Part shown: piece by piece, positions 27,978 through 35,736 of the stretch | How the letters are laid out: each line of letters starts with the position of its first letter | How positions within the stretch are numbered: position 1 is the stretch's first letter | IMG/VR virus record: IMGVR_UViG_3300050821_010541 | Location: 1-43,794 of that record | Length of the DNA stretch: 43,794 nt | Strand: one strand, 5' to 3' | DNA from: a virus | The notes under the pieces: model-generated | The model's input: only the letters and a program-made list of their open reading frames with translations | What the model was told of the DNA's origin: nothing | Database searches by the model: none | Position numbers and translations under genes: made by a program

Positions 27978-30900
27978 TTAGGATCCGTTCACGAGAAAGC
28001 CGGCCGACTGTGGCCATCCGCCCGCGCCAAGCAAAGTTCCGGAGCCTGCCGGCAGCGCTTGAACGGAACCGATGTACGTATTGCCGGGTACGCCCGTGAG
28101 CGCATCGGAAGTTTGACACGTCGCCGTCAGATTCGCCGAGCCGTTATCGCCGACGTAGCCCGGATCGGCAATCGTCACATAGTAAATCGTCGGCACGCTG
28201 GGCATGGGAATGGTGAACGTGCGCGCATCATAGGCGACGGTGTTCGTGCCAAAGGCCGTCTTCACCGCGGCCATGTCGATCTGGGTTGGCGATGGATTGG
28301 ACAGAGCGAGCGCCGGCGTCTGCGTGTAGTTTTGCGAATTGGGATTGTTCGCCGCGTCGGTACCGGCAACGGTGTAGGAGTAAGGAGTTGCTTCCGACTG
28401 CGGCTGCAGGCCGTTGCCAAAGGAGTTGTAAGCGCAGAATTTGAAGTACAGCGTTTGCCCGATCCAGCGCGGATCGAGCGCGAGCTTCAAGATGCCGGTC
28501 GAGTCCGGAGAGAGAAAAGCGAAGCGGCTGCCGGAAGGATGATCGACACCAGCTCCGGCGACGGGAGCGCCGAACACCGCGCGCCGCAAGGGAGTGGGAA
28601 GCGTGTACTTATTGGCGGCGGTCAAGGTGGCGATCGCATAACTCAGCAGCTCATAAGGGCAAGCGCCCGAGCCGCCGGCCACATAGCAGGGATACGTGAA
28701 GTTGTTTTGATCGGCCGTCTGGTAAGAGGCGAGAGCGCCCAGGCTTTCGGTGAGATCCACCATGAGCGGATTCACCGTGTCGGGATCGGCCGCGGCGGGC
28801 CAATCCGCCGTCGTGACGCCGGTAATGGCGTTGCCCTGCAGCAGTCCCGCGGAATTGTAACTGAGTCCGCCATCTGTCGAAAGGAGGACCTGGCATCCGC
28901 CGTAATTTGGATCCGGATCGCTTACGGCGATCCACAGCTCGGCCACGCCGTTCGCCAAGCGTGCAATCGGTTCGAAGATGACGGGCGCATTGACGCTGGC
29001 CGGTTCGGTATTGGTGGCCGCCGAAAAGGGTGTCGGATTGGTGAGGCTGACTGCAGCGGGCGCGCAGACTCCGTACACAAATGGCTTGGCGTCGCATTTC
29101 AGATTGTAGTTTTCGTCTTCCTCGATCGAATTGATACGGACGTCGACCGCCGGATCGCCCGTGACCGGATCGGCGGGCAAGGTCAGTAGGTCCATCGGTT
29201 CGAGCAGCTTCCATTTGGCCTTCAAGGTAAACGAAAGGACGTTGCGCTCGGCGTCCCGGCGACGGATTTGGATATCCATCACCATGCGGGCCACACTGAC
29301 ATCCTGGATGCAGTCGTACGTCACCGGCGAATCCTTGCGCGTGCCGTACATCGCGATCGCGCCCGTGGCCGGCTGCGAAACCACCACCTGGTTGTAATCG
29401 CTCGCTCGGTTGGCGCATTGGATTTGCAGCAAATTCGGCACATCGACTTGCGCCTTGCGCTGGCAGGAAATGGCCGGCTCGCCGGGTTTGTTTACAAAAT
29501 CGTCGAGCGTTAAAACGGCGCGCGGTCCGCTGGCGGTGGGCGCCGTATAGATCGCTCCATTGCGCGCCGAGCTCACTTCCGAATAGGGAATCGATTTCAG
29601 CTTGAAGCCGCTCCAGACCGGTGCCGCGTTCATGCACTCGTACAGCTCCTTGAGCCAGTCGGAGGCCGCTTTCTGGGAGTTCATGTTCATCGAGCCAAAC
29701 AGGCCCGCGGCGCGGCATTGTTCGCGCGTATTGAGCAGGGAAGGGCTATCCAGAATGTTGGGAAGCGAAAACGGATAGGACGGCGGCTGCGAACATTTGA
29801 AGGCGAGTATGGCCATCGCGTCAGGCGCGCCGGCTGCGTTGGCCAGAGTGAACGTACCGGGCGAATGAATGATCCGGGTTTGCAGCAGGAATTCACTGCC
29901 GAAACCGCTGAACAGGTTCCACTGCTGATTGCTCCCTACGTGCGGACTATCGCCGGGAGAACTGAACTCATTGCCCAGGTAAGCCATGAAACCCAACATG
30001 AAACCGGGTGTGCCGCCCGGGTTCGATGTGGTGATGGTGGCCGAATCCGTGCCCACTGCCACGGCGTCCAGGGTATCGACGCCGCCAATTTCCATGATGC
30101 CGGCTTCCACGTAAACGCCGGTGCCGGTGATAGAGACTTTGACGCCCACGCCTGTAACGGAGGCGGGCGCCGTCGCATACCAAACCTGATAGGGGACCGC
30201 GCCGCTGCTGAAAACCGGTGTCCAAGCGAGACTGGGCTCGGAGGAAATCGCGGGCGGACCTCCACTCTGGCTGTTGACGAACGCCACCAGGAAGTTGCCC
30301 GCCGTGTTGGCCTGATCGTAAGTCATCACCAGCGGACCAGACAAGTCGAACGGATAGTTGCTGAACTGATAAAACTTGGAGTAAACCGGGCCGGGGAAAT
30401 CATAGCAAGCCAGCGCGTGTTGCACTGGCGATGTGGGATTGACCGCCGTCCAGCCAGCCTGGATCTGCGCTCGGCCGAAGATGTCCGCTACCATGTCGGC
30501 GAAATCAGCATCGCCCGATGGGTAAACCGGACAGGAGCCCAGAATTTCCAGACGCATCTGCGGCGACAAGCCGCTGCTTCCCAGATCGAAATTTTGGGAG
30601 CCCACGCCCGCATAGTGCGGGTACAGAATTTTCTGCGCCGCGAAGGTGCTGGTAAATTCAGGTCCGTTGCCGAGCACGTCTTCAAACGTCAACCGCAATG
30701 CTGCCAGCGGAGTTGGCCCGTTTTCGTCCGCCGAAGAGATGTTGTCGCCGCCCGGCAACATGCGGGCATAGTAGACGTTGATCGCAGTAGCGCCCGATGG
30801 CCCGGTGTCCTGATAGAGAGTCGCACCGCTGCCCGGCGTCCAGCGGATGAAGTAAGGCAGCGGATCGTAAGTCCCTGGCCGCGCAAAAGCGTAATTCCAC

Positions 30901-31370
30901 GCCGGAACCTCCCAAACGCCGGAGCCGGAGAGCGGACCGGGACCTCCGTAATCGTTGAACGAATAGCTGTACGGCAGCGTGAAGGTGATGCCGAGGACCG
31001 CCAGAAACAAATCGTCGGGAATGGTGAAAGACAAATCGCCAGGGGAGTTATGAACGTAGGAGGTGAAAGTGAGGGCGAGCTTTGCCTGATTGTTGTTCCA
31101 GCATTCGAGGACGCCGACGATGGGATTGGTCCCGATCAGCGCATCCGCGTTCGCCACATAGGAGGGCGGCGTGCCTTTGCTTTTTTTGCTGCCGCCGGCC
31201 GCCTTCCCTTTCTTGCCGCTGTTGCCCTTGCGGATGTTCGCCGCCCAGATCAAATAGACCGGCCCTTGCGCTCGGCCGAGGATCACGGGAATGGTCTGCC
31301 CGTAGGTCGACGAATTGCTGTTGACGCCTAGCGTCTGCGGCTTGACGGCGGACGATGGGACGCCGATCAT
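27978..31370 (-). CDS. Large tail-tip / central fibre protein
   Basis: 1130 aa. Begins MIGVPSSAVKPQTLGVN with STYGQTIPVILGRAQGPVYL, the start typical of phage tail-tip attachment proteins, followed by a basic loop (GKKGKAAGGSKKSKG). A central hub-like part (about 600-760: PYSEVSSARNGAIYTA, KPGEPAISCQRK, VARMVMDIQIRRRDAER) resembles baseplate-hub proteins of the GTA/lambda-J type. The C-terminal ~350 residues are beta-rich and fibronectin-like. It follows NlpC/P60 with ATGA overlap, the standard order in siphovirus tail operons. Confidence 0.8.
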   Translation of the reverse strand: MIGVPSSAVKPQTLGVNSNSSTYGQTIPVILGRAQGPVYLIWAANIRKGNSGKKGKAAGGSKKSKGTPPSYVANADALIGTNPIVGVLECWNNNQAKLALTFTSYVHNSPGDLSFTIPDDLFLAVLGITFTLPYSYSFNDYGGPGPLSGSGVWEVPAWNYAFARPGTYDPLPYFIRWTPGSGATLYQDTGPSGATAINVYYARMLPGGDNISSADENGPTPLAALRLTFEDVLGNGPEFTSTFAAQKILYPHYAGVGSQNFDLGSSGLSPQMRLEILGSCPVYPSGDADFADMVADIFGRAQIQAGWTAVNPTSPVQHALACYDFPGPVYSKFYQFSNYPFDLSGPLVMTYDQANTAGNFLVAFVNSQSGGPPAISSEPSLAWTPVFSSGAVPYQVWYATAPASVTGVGVKVSITGTGVYVEAGIMEIGGVDTLDAVAVGTDSATITTSNPGGTPGFMLGFMAYLGNEFSSPGDSPHVGSNQQWNLFSGFGSEFLLQTRIIHSPGTFTLANAAGAPDAMAILAFKCSQPPSYPFSLPNILDSPSLLNTREQCRAAGLFGSMNMNSQKAASDWLKELYECMNAAPVWSGFKLKSIPYSEVSSARNGAIYTAPTASGPRAVLTLDDFVNKPGEPAISCQRKAQVDVPNLLQIQCANRASDYNQVVVSQPATGAIAMYGTRKDSPVTYDCIQDVSVARMVMDIQIRRRDAERNVLSFTLKAKWKLLEPMDLLTLPADPVTGDPAVDVRINSIEEDENYNLKCDAKPFVYGVCAPAAVSLTNPTPFSAATNTEPASVNAPVIFEPIARLANGVAELWIAVSDPDPNYGGCQVLLSTDGGLSYNSAGLLQGNAITGVTTADWPAAADPDTVNPLMVDLTESLGALASYQTADQNNFTYPCYVAGGSGACPYELLSYAIATLTAANKYTLPTPLRRAVFGAPVAGAGVDHPSGSRFAFLSPDSTGILKLALDPRWIGQTLYFKFCAYNSFGNGLQPQSEATPYSYTVAGTDAANNPNSQNYTQTPALALSNPSPTQIDMAAVKTAFGTNTVAYDARTFTIPMPSVPTIYYVTIADPGYVGDNGSANLTATCQTSDALTGVPGNTYIGSVQALPAGSGTLLGAGGWPQSAGFLVNGS

Positions 31371-31915
31371 CCTTTTCCGCCCCTGGCACTGGCCGTGGTG
31401 CTAGCCGCACCACTGCTGCTAGCCCCAGTGTTATCGGCCACACGGCCAGTGTCGCCCCAAGCCCAGGGATGATAGAGCTTCACCTTCTGCGCCGCCCAGA
31501 GCGGATGCGTGGCGGCGTTGATCTCTTCGACCTCCGGGGAGATCGCATGAATGACGCGGGGCCACTCTGTCACAATGCCGCCATGACTGTAGACCCGGCT
31601 TTTGACAGTGCGCAGGATGACGATATCGCCGGGCTGCGCCGCGTCGAGCCGGCGATGCGAGACAGCTTCGGCTAAGAGCACTGTATTGCGCATCAGACGC
31701 AGCATGTACTCTTCGCGTTTGGCGTGCATAAACCAGTCCTGCGAATAAACGAGAACGTCCTCCGGCTGCGCATTGCCGGTGCGAATCAGCACTTCGGAAA
31801 TGAGGGTGAAGCAATCGACGCCCGCGCCTTTGACCCGCCCGCCCAATAGATAGGGAGTTCCTAGAAAGCTACGCGCCTCGGCAACGACGGCCTGGCGCGC
31901 GGCGACTTCGTTCAA
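31367..31915 (-). CDS. NlpC/P60 tail-tip peptidoglycan peptidase
   Basis: 182 aa, TTG start overlapping the previous stop (TTGA). RSFLGTPYLLGGRVKGAGVDC gives the catalytic Cys35, and SHGGIV near residue 112 the catalytic histidine. This is the NlpC/P60 cysteine peptidase fold used to cut peptide cross-links during DNA injection. The C-terminal 25 residues are low-complexity S/A/G. Its place between hub and tail-tip genes is the usual one. Confidence 0.9.
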   Translation of the reverse strand: MNEVAARQAVVAEARSFLGTPYLLGGRVKGAGVDCFTLISEVLIRTGNAQPEDVLVYSQDWFMHAKREEYMLRLMRNTVLLAEAVSHRRLDAAQPGDIVILRTVKSRVYSHGGIVTEWPRVIHAISPEVEEINAATHPLWAAQKVKLYHPWAWGDTGRVADNTGASSSGAASTTASARGGKG

Positions 31916-32175
31916 ATCGCTCCGTTAGCCGCGCGTGGCTGTTGCTCGCCGTCAAGGAGCTGCAGGGCCGGGACATCCTCCCGGACCAAGCCGCTGCCGT
32001 CTTCGGCCAGCCGCCAATTACCCTGGAGCCCCTGCTGGCTCAGGATCATCAATAAGGCGCTGCGTTGGGCCGCCTGAGCGGCCGCTTGCAGGGTCGCCGC
32101 CTCGTGCGCCTGGCGCTGAAAGAACGCGGCTTCAGCCGGCGTGAATGTGTACTTCGTGTTTGTTGGGTCTGCCAT
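31912..32175 (-). CDS. Hypothetical helical protein in the tail operon
   Basis: 87 aa starting MADPTNTKYTFTPAEAAFF. Long amphipathic helix rich in Q and A (HEAATLQAAAQAAQRSALLM), then a short beta segment. Palindrome copy 19 lies 26 bp upstream. It separates the hub gene from NlpC/P60 with two other small genes. Function unknown. Confidence 0.65.
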   Translation of the reverse strand: MADPTNTKYTFTPAEAAFFQRQAHEAATLQAAAQAAQRSALLMILSQQGLQGNWRLAEDGSGLVREDVPALQLLDGEQQPRAANGAI

Positions 32176-32200
32176 GTTTTGAGCTTACGCTTTCGACGTT

Positions 32201-32217
32201 GGTATCGCGGTGATACC
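32201..32217. promoter_or_regulatory. Operator-like palindrome, copy 19 (within the tail operon)
   Basis: GGTATCGCGGTGATACC, one mismatch, 26 bp before ATG 32175 and 2 bp after the stop of the small zinc gene. One of only three copies in the tail half. Confidence 0.7.
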
Positions 32218-32219
32218 GG

Positions 32220-32390
32220 TTATCTGCGCCCTGTGCAGTAAGGACACCAGCGGTCGCAACGTCCGAAACGATGCGCGAGCCAATCGACAAAGCGGTCGTG
32301 CCAGGTCCTCTGCGCGAGAATCTGGCGTTTGGCCGTGAGAAAGGCCTTTTCGTATCTGACAGCGCAGAGCAGATTTAGGTTGAGGTCCAT
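32220..32390 (-). CDS. Small basic zinc-knuckle protein
   Basis: 56 aa from ATG 32388-32390, overlapping the end of the preceding gene by 16 nt. Starts MDLNLNLLCAVRYEKAF and ends with RCDRWCPYCTGRR, a three- or four-cysteine knuckle. Basic throughout. The stop is 2 bp from palindrome copy 19. It fills the gap 32218-32374. Function unknown. Confidence 0.52.
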   Translation of the reverse strand: MDLNLNLLCAVRYEKAFLTAKRQILAQRTWHDRFVDWLAHRFGRCDRWCPYCTGRR

Positions 32391-32689
32391 GTGTGAGGCC
32401 TGTACGGGAAATGTCCCTTAATCGGATAGCGGAACGTGCGCGGCGTGGTATTTGGATTCACGAACCAGGCATAACCGAGCGAGCCGTTAAACTCACCGCC
32501 AATGCTAACGTCGCCCTGCAGCTTCTCGGCCATGGCGCGCGGCAGCACAGTCTCCGGACAATGCAGGCGGACCGGGCCGCCCTTGATAATGCCGCCAGTC
32601 GGAGGCTTTGGCTTTGCTGGCCGTGCCAGCACCGCAGAGGCGACCCCGGCGACGGAAAACAGTTGACGGAGAAACTCTTTCCGGGTCAT
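32375..32689 (-). CDS. Tat-like exported protein inside the tail operon
   Basis: 104 aa. N-terminus TRKEFLRQLFSVAGVASAVLA resembles a twin-arginine signal with RK instead of RR, cleaved perhaps near LARPA. The mature part (about 80 aa) is basic and proline/glycine-rich, with one cysteine. An exported protein is out of place among tail genes. With its zinc-knuckle neighbour and palindrome copy 19 it may form an accessory insertion, for example an exclusion or envelope factor (inference). Confidence 0.6.
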   Translation of the reverse strand: MTRKEFLRQLFSVAGVASAVLARPAKPKPPTGGIIKGGPVRLHCPETVLPRAMAEKLQGDVSIGGEFNGSLGYAWFVNPNTTPRTFRYPIKGHFPYRPHTWTST

Positions 32690-32710
32690 GGCTTTAGTTT
32701 AGAGGCCGGA

Positions 32711-33649
32711 TCACACCGCCGTTGCGGGGTCTGGGACGTAGGGGAAACCGAAATAGTCGCCATCGCTTTGATCGATGGGCGCGGCGCCGCTCACGTAGAA
32801 AGTGTCTACGCCAGGAGTCGGTGGCCAGGGCAGGGGAGAGTTGAGCAGGAATTGGTTGAAGGTCGTGCGACCGCCGATGGGCGTGAGAGTGTTGATTTCG
32901 GTGTTTTGCGCGATCGCCGACCAGAAACCGCCCAGTGTGTTGCCCGGCCCGGTGTTGAAAGCGAGAAAGCCTTGCCGCGCCACGTTGGTGTTGAGGATCG
33001 AATGAGGGACCGGAAAGGTTTGATCCCCGATGACTTGAGTGTTGCTGCTGCCCTGGATAACGGCGAACTGCGGGATGTTGGAGAATCCCTTGGGAGGGGT
33101 GGCTGCGGTGTAGGCGGCTACCGTGTTGGTGAGTTCGATGACGTTGGTGGGGACTTGTTCGTTCACGACGTCGAGGAAAGAATTGACGGTGAACACAATG
33201 GAGCCCCGAGCCACGGTCGAGTCCGCGATCCGGCCGCCGAAAAGTTCGGAAGCGCCAAAAGTCGCGGCATCGCCCGGCGTCGGCATGTAAACAGTCCAAA
33301 CGCGTACCAGCCAGTTGTCGTAGAAGCCGAGCTTGGCGAGCTGGTAAGGATTGGCGTTGGAGACTGTTTGCGTGTAGGCGCTATTAGGCGGGGTCCAGGT
33401 GAGGGAGAGGGATTGAACTTGCAGGCCGATCGCGCTGGTGACCGAGCCTCGTTTGATGACAGCCGGATAAAACGTTCCCCAGCACGGCCACAGCAAAGGG
33501 GTTTCAAAATCGGTGAGCCAGAGCGCTTGCGGATGCTCCGGCTCTCCGATGAGGATGAGATTGCCAAGGGTGATATTTTTGCCCGCACTGAGCCAGGCGG
33601 CGGTGGCCGCCGTCGAGTCCAGCCCGAGTCCGTTGATCACCTGGCGCAT
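32711..33649 (-). CDS. Phage tail baseplate hub protein (DUF2163/BR0599-like)
   Basis: 312 aa. MRQVINGLGLDST...WLSAG and LTDFETPLLW, SLSLTWTPP, YDNWLVRVWTVYMP, LFGGRIADSTVARGSIVFTV and QVPTNVIELTN match the pattern of the DUF2163 tail family, which stands between the distal tail protein and the NlpC peptidase in GTA-like siphovirus tails. The start follows the previous stop directly (TAAATG). Confidence 0.72.
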   Translation of the reverse strand: MRQVINGLGLDSTAATAAWLSAGKNITLGNLILIGEPEHPQALWLTDFETPLLWPCWGTFYPAVIKRGSVTSAIGLQVQSLSLTWTPPNSAYTQTVSNANPYQLAKLGFYDNWLVRVWTVYMPTPGDAATFGASELFGGRIADSTVARGSIVFTVNSFLDVVNEQVPTNVIELTNTVAAYTAATPPKGFSNIPQFAVIQGSSNTQVIGDQTFPVPHSILNTNVARQGFLAFNTGPGNTLGGFWSAIAQNTEINTLTPIGGRTTFNQFLLNSPLPWPPTPGVDTFYVSGAAPIDQSDGDYFGFPYVPDPATAV

Positions 33650-33901
33650 TTAACGCTTGGGTGCTTCTTTGTCGAAGCCGGGGTTTACGACGCGACGGAG
33701 AGACACGATGTCAACCGCCTGCGCGTCCAGGCGGTCCTCATCGATCCAGCGCGCTTCGACATAATCTCCCTTTTCATTGACGCGCGGCTGCACCAGGACC
33801 TGATGGCACCCCGTGATGTATTCGCAGCGCCCCGTTACCACGCCACTGAAACCGGTGATCTGGTCCGTGACGGTCTGCCCTAAGCTGATAGTCTGGCTCA
33901 T
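33650..33901 (-). CDS. Small conserved-looking phage protein
   Basis: 83 aa starting MSQTISLGQTVTDQITGFSG. The run VVTGRCEYITGCHQVLVQPR with GDYVEARWIDEDRL is a pattern I have seen in many phage small proteins, generally unannotated. Small beta barrel likely. ATGA overlap with the upstream gene; placed between distal tail and hub genes. Confidence 0.68.
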   Translation of the reverse strand: MSQTISLGQTVTDQITGFSGVVTGRCEYITGCHQVLVQPRVNEKGDYVEARWIDEDRLDAQAVDIVSLRRVVNPGFDKEAPKR

Positions 33902-34311
33902 GCGAATGCCAGTTCACCCGTTGCATCGTGCGTGCCTGCGGTCAAAGCGTCGTGCGAGATTTTAACGACATTCCAGATAGTCGCCGCGTCATGTGGCGTG
34001 GAATGCCGAACCCGGAAATGCGGTTTGGCATGAGCTTCGACGGGTTCGAGTTCAACATCCGGAACCTCACCCGGAATGGGCTCATCCGGTTCGGCATCGT
34101 CCGGCGGCTCCGCGACAACGCCCTCCGGGAGATTGATGGAACGCAGCACGGTTACCTTGCCCGACTCGGCGGATAAGCAAAGAAACGAGCTGCCAAACCG
34201 GTGAACGCCGGCGTTACCTATGTCAACCACCCGATACGCGAGAAAGGTCCCGTGCTCGAGCGCCAACAGCTTTTCGTAATCGGAAGCTTGAACGACTTGA
34301 TGAAGGTGCAA
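33898..34311 (-). CDS. Hypothetical protein, paralogue of 19585-19830 with extension
   Basis: 137 aa, TTG start with GAGGAG about 8 nt upstream (no ATG is available). The first ~65 residues (LEHGTFLAYRV, SSFLCLSAESGKVTVLR) match the early-region gene at 19585. A proline/glutamate linker and a second small domain with HFRVRHSTPHDAATIWN follow. Placed after the distal tail gene. Function unknown. Confidence 0.65.
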   Translation of the reverse strand: MHLHQVVQASDYEKLLALEHGTFLAYRVVDIGNAGVHRFGSSFLCLSAESGKVTVLRSINLPEGVVAEPPDDAEPDEPIPGEVPDVELEPVEAHAKPHFRVRHSTPHDAATIWNVVKISHDALTAGTHDATGELAFA

Positions 34312-34324
34312 GAGAAGCTCCTCT

Positions 34325-35245
34325 TCAACCTAAAGCATAGCCACTGCTGAGAGCGGGCCTGGCTGAGCGGAGCTTCAGCGTCCCCGAACCCTGTTGGGCC
34401 TCCGTGCCGCCGATGGTCCATAGCTCTTGCGCCCACTGTTCGAAGTCCTGTGTATCGGCGGCGAAGCGGACGCGAAAGTAAAAGGCAAACTGCGCGGTCA
34501 CCGTGCCGGGACCCGGATTGTAGCCCTGATCGGTCCACGTGACCGTGCCATCGGTCGTAGTAGAGGCGGCATCGTTCCAGGTGGGTGCGGTCGCGCCGGA
34601 GGTCCCGGCCGTCGTCACTTCCTGTATGTGCCCGGCTGGATCCAGAATTTTCGCACCCAGCGCGTAAGCATGAGTCGCGACCCAGGCCGCCGGCGAGGTC
34701 CATTGCAAGTAGAGCCCGGTGAACGCCGCGCCCGGCAACGCAAGACCCGGGCCGCCCACTGTGTAAGCCGTCTGCAGAGTGCCGCTCGAATTGTAGACCG
34801 AAATCGACCCGTTCAGATCGGTGATGTCTTCGAGGAACCCTCCCAAATTGCGCTGGATGGGCGAATAGTAATTTCCCACGCCATCGTTCACTGTCTGGAG
34901 CTGCGCGACGGGATTTGGTACCGGGCCTGGCAGCATTGCTGGGCCCACCGTATTGTCGGATGGATCGCTAAACAGGAAATCGTCGCTCGTTCCCTGCCTG
35001 CTCAAAAAGAAGCCAAGCAGCGCTTCGAGATCCGTGTAGGGCGCGTACGCCATCGTATTGTTGGGGCTGTCGTAGGCGTCGTACAGATAGTCGAAGATCA
35101 GCGTCCAGTTCCAGATCGGGTTTTTCCTCTGCGCGATGGTGATGGCGGCGCCGCTCGCCGAAGATTGGTTGATCGTCGCCCAATCCGGCGTCTTCAATCT
35201 GGTGAAGGTCAGACCCTTCACGGTAGGGAAAATTTGATTTGACAT
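34325..35245 (-). CDS. Distal tail protein (DUF2460-like) with appended binding domain
   Basis: 306 aa from ATG 35243-35245 with AAAGGAAG upstream. The N-terminal ~120 residues (MSNQIFPTVKGLTFTRLKTP, NPIWNWTLIFDYLYD, LEALLGFFLSRQGTSDDFLF) follow the DUF2460/distal-tail pattern. A GTSGATAPTWN and TDGTVTWTDQG segment (about 225-265) is a small carbohydrate-binding-like insert seen in phage tail proteins. The end returns to the core (FYFRVRFAADTQDFEQWAQE). It follows the tape measure gene, as in other siphoviruses. Confidence 0.75.
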   Translation of the reverse strand: MSNQIFPTVKGLTFTRLKTPDWATINQSSASGAAITIAQRKNPIWNWTLIFDYLYDAYDSPNNTMAYAPYTDLEALLGFFLSRQGTSDDFLFSDPSDNTVGPAMLPGPVPNPVAQLQTVNDGVGNYYSPIQRNLGGFLEDITDLNGSISVYNSSGTLQTAYTVGGPGLALPGAAFTGLYLQWTSPAAWVATHAYALGAKILDPAGHIQEVTTAGTSGATAPTWNDAASTTTDGTVTWTDQGYNPGPGTVTAQFAFYFRVRFAADTQDFEQWAQELWTIGGTEAQQGSGTLKLRSARPALSSGYALG

Positions 35246-35313
35246 TTGTCTTCCTTTGCGGCTACGCTGGAATGGCCAAAAGGTCCATAAAAGCACCGTC
35301 TTTCAGACAGCCG

Positions 35314-35346
35314 ACCCGCCTTTCAAGAGGCGGGTTTGCTGTTTTT
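35314..35346 (+). terminator. Hairpin with plus-strand T run
   Basis: ACCCGCCT (35314-35321) pairs with AGGCGGGT (35328-35335) over a 6-nt loop; a run of five T begins at 35342. It lies in front of the plus-strand moron and in the leader of the distal tail gene. It could insulate the moron promoter from read-through. Confidence 0.6.
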
Positions 35347-35350
35347 AAAA

Positions 35351-35369
35351 GTGATACCATCGTGATACC
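35351..35369 (+). promoter_or_regulatory. Direct pair of operator half-sites, copy 20
   Basis: GTGATACC occurs at 35351-35358 and 35362-35369, in direct rather than inverted orientation, 2 bp before the ATG of the moron gene at 35372. The left arm of the palindrome is lost or rearranged. Confidence 0.6.
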
Positions 35370-35371
35370 AA

Positions 35372-35596
35372 ATGGGCGACAACGTACTGATAGCGATCAT
35401 CGGCGGAAGTTCCACGTTCCTGACTGCGCTAGCTTCTCTGCTGCTGGTCTATCGGGGATTCTCCTCAATTGACGGCCGCTTCGCATCCATCGAACGCAGA
35501 CTCGATATGATTCAGGCCGACCTGAAGGAGTTTTACAAAGACCTCACCCGCCATGAGAGCGAGATTTCCTCGCTCAAAGACCGGCTCGGTAAATGA
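35372..35596 (+). CDS. Membrane-anchored coiled-coil protein (moron)
   Basis: 74 aa starting MGDNVLIAIIGGSSTFLTAL. The N-terminal transmembrane helix (to about residue 27) is followed by a heptad-rich coiled coil (FASIERRLDMIQADLKEFYK) and the tail HESEISSLKDRLGK. Same design as the gene 2895-3209. It is read against the surrounding tail genes, with its own operator half-sites and a hairpin upstream, so it is a moron-like independent unit. Its stop overlaps the next ATG. Confidence 0.72.
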   Translation: MGDNVLIAIIGGSSTFLTALASLLLVYRGFSSIDGRFASIERRLDMIQADLKEFYKDLTRHESEISSLKDRLGK

Positions 35597-35736
35597 TGAT
35601 GCCCGACAACACCGCTCTGCAGGTCTTTTACGGAACGCTCCCGCTCGTCGTCGCCATCCTTGTTCCAGTGTTTACAGATGGCCGGTTCTTTGCCCGCGTT
35701 TCACGATCGTGTGAATGGTGGAGGCGTGACTTTTGA
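35593..35736 (+). CDS. Small membrane protein coupled to the coiled-coil moron
   Basis: 47 aa. ATG 35593 overlaps the preceding TGA (ATGA). Starts MMMPDNTALQVF, with a transmembrane stretch FYGTLPLVVAILVPVF, then a basic aromatic tail (WWRRDF). Its last 65 nt overlap the 3' end of the tape measure gene on the other strand. Two coupled small membrane proteins resemble holin/antiholin or spanin pairs in layout only. Confidence 0.5.
   Translation: MMMPDNTALQVFYGTLPLVVAILVPVFTDGRFFARVSRSCEWWRRDF

Noticed and set aside
26991-29189. 732-codon plus-strand open frame opposite the tail genes
   Set aside because: It is antisense to well-supported tail genes (repeat protein, minor protein and tail tip) and its translation is R/G/H-rich without domains. 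It is a shadow of GC-rich codon use.
29718-31331. 537-codon plus-strand open frame
   Set aside because: Antisense to the tail-tip protein; low-complexity R/G/V composition and no ribosome-binding site or motif.
32393-33883. 496-codon plus-strand open frame
   Set aside because: Antisense to the hub gene and its neighbours; same shadow composition.
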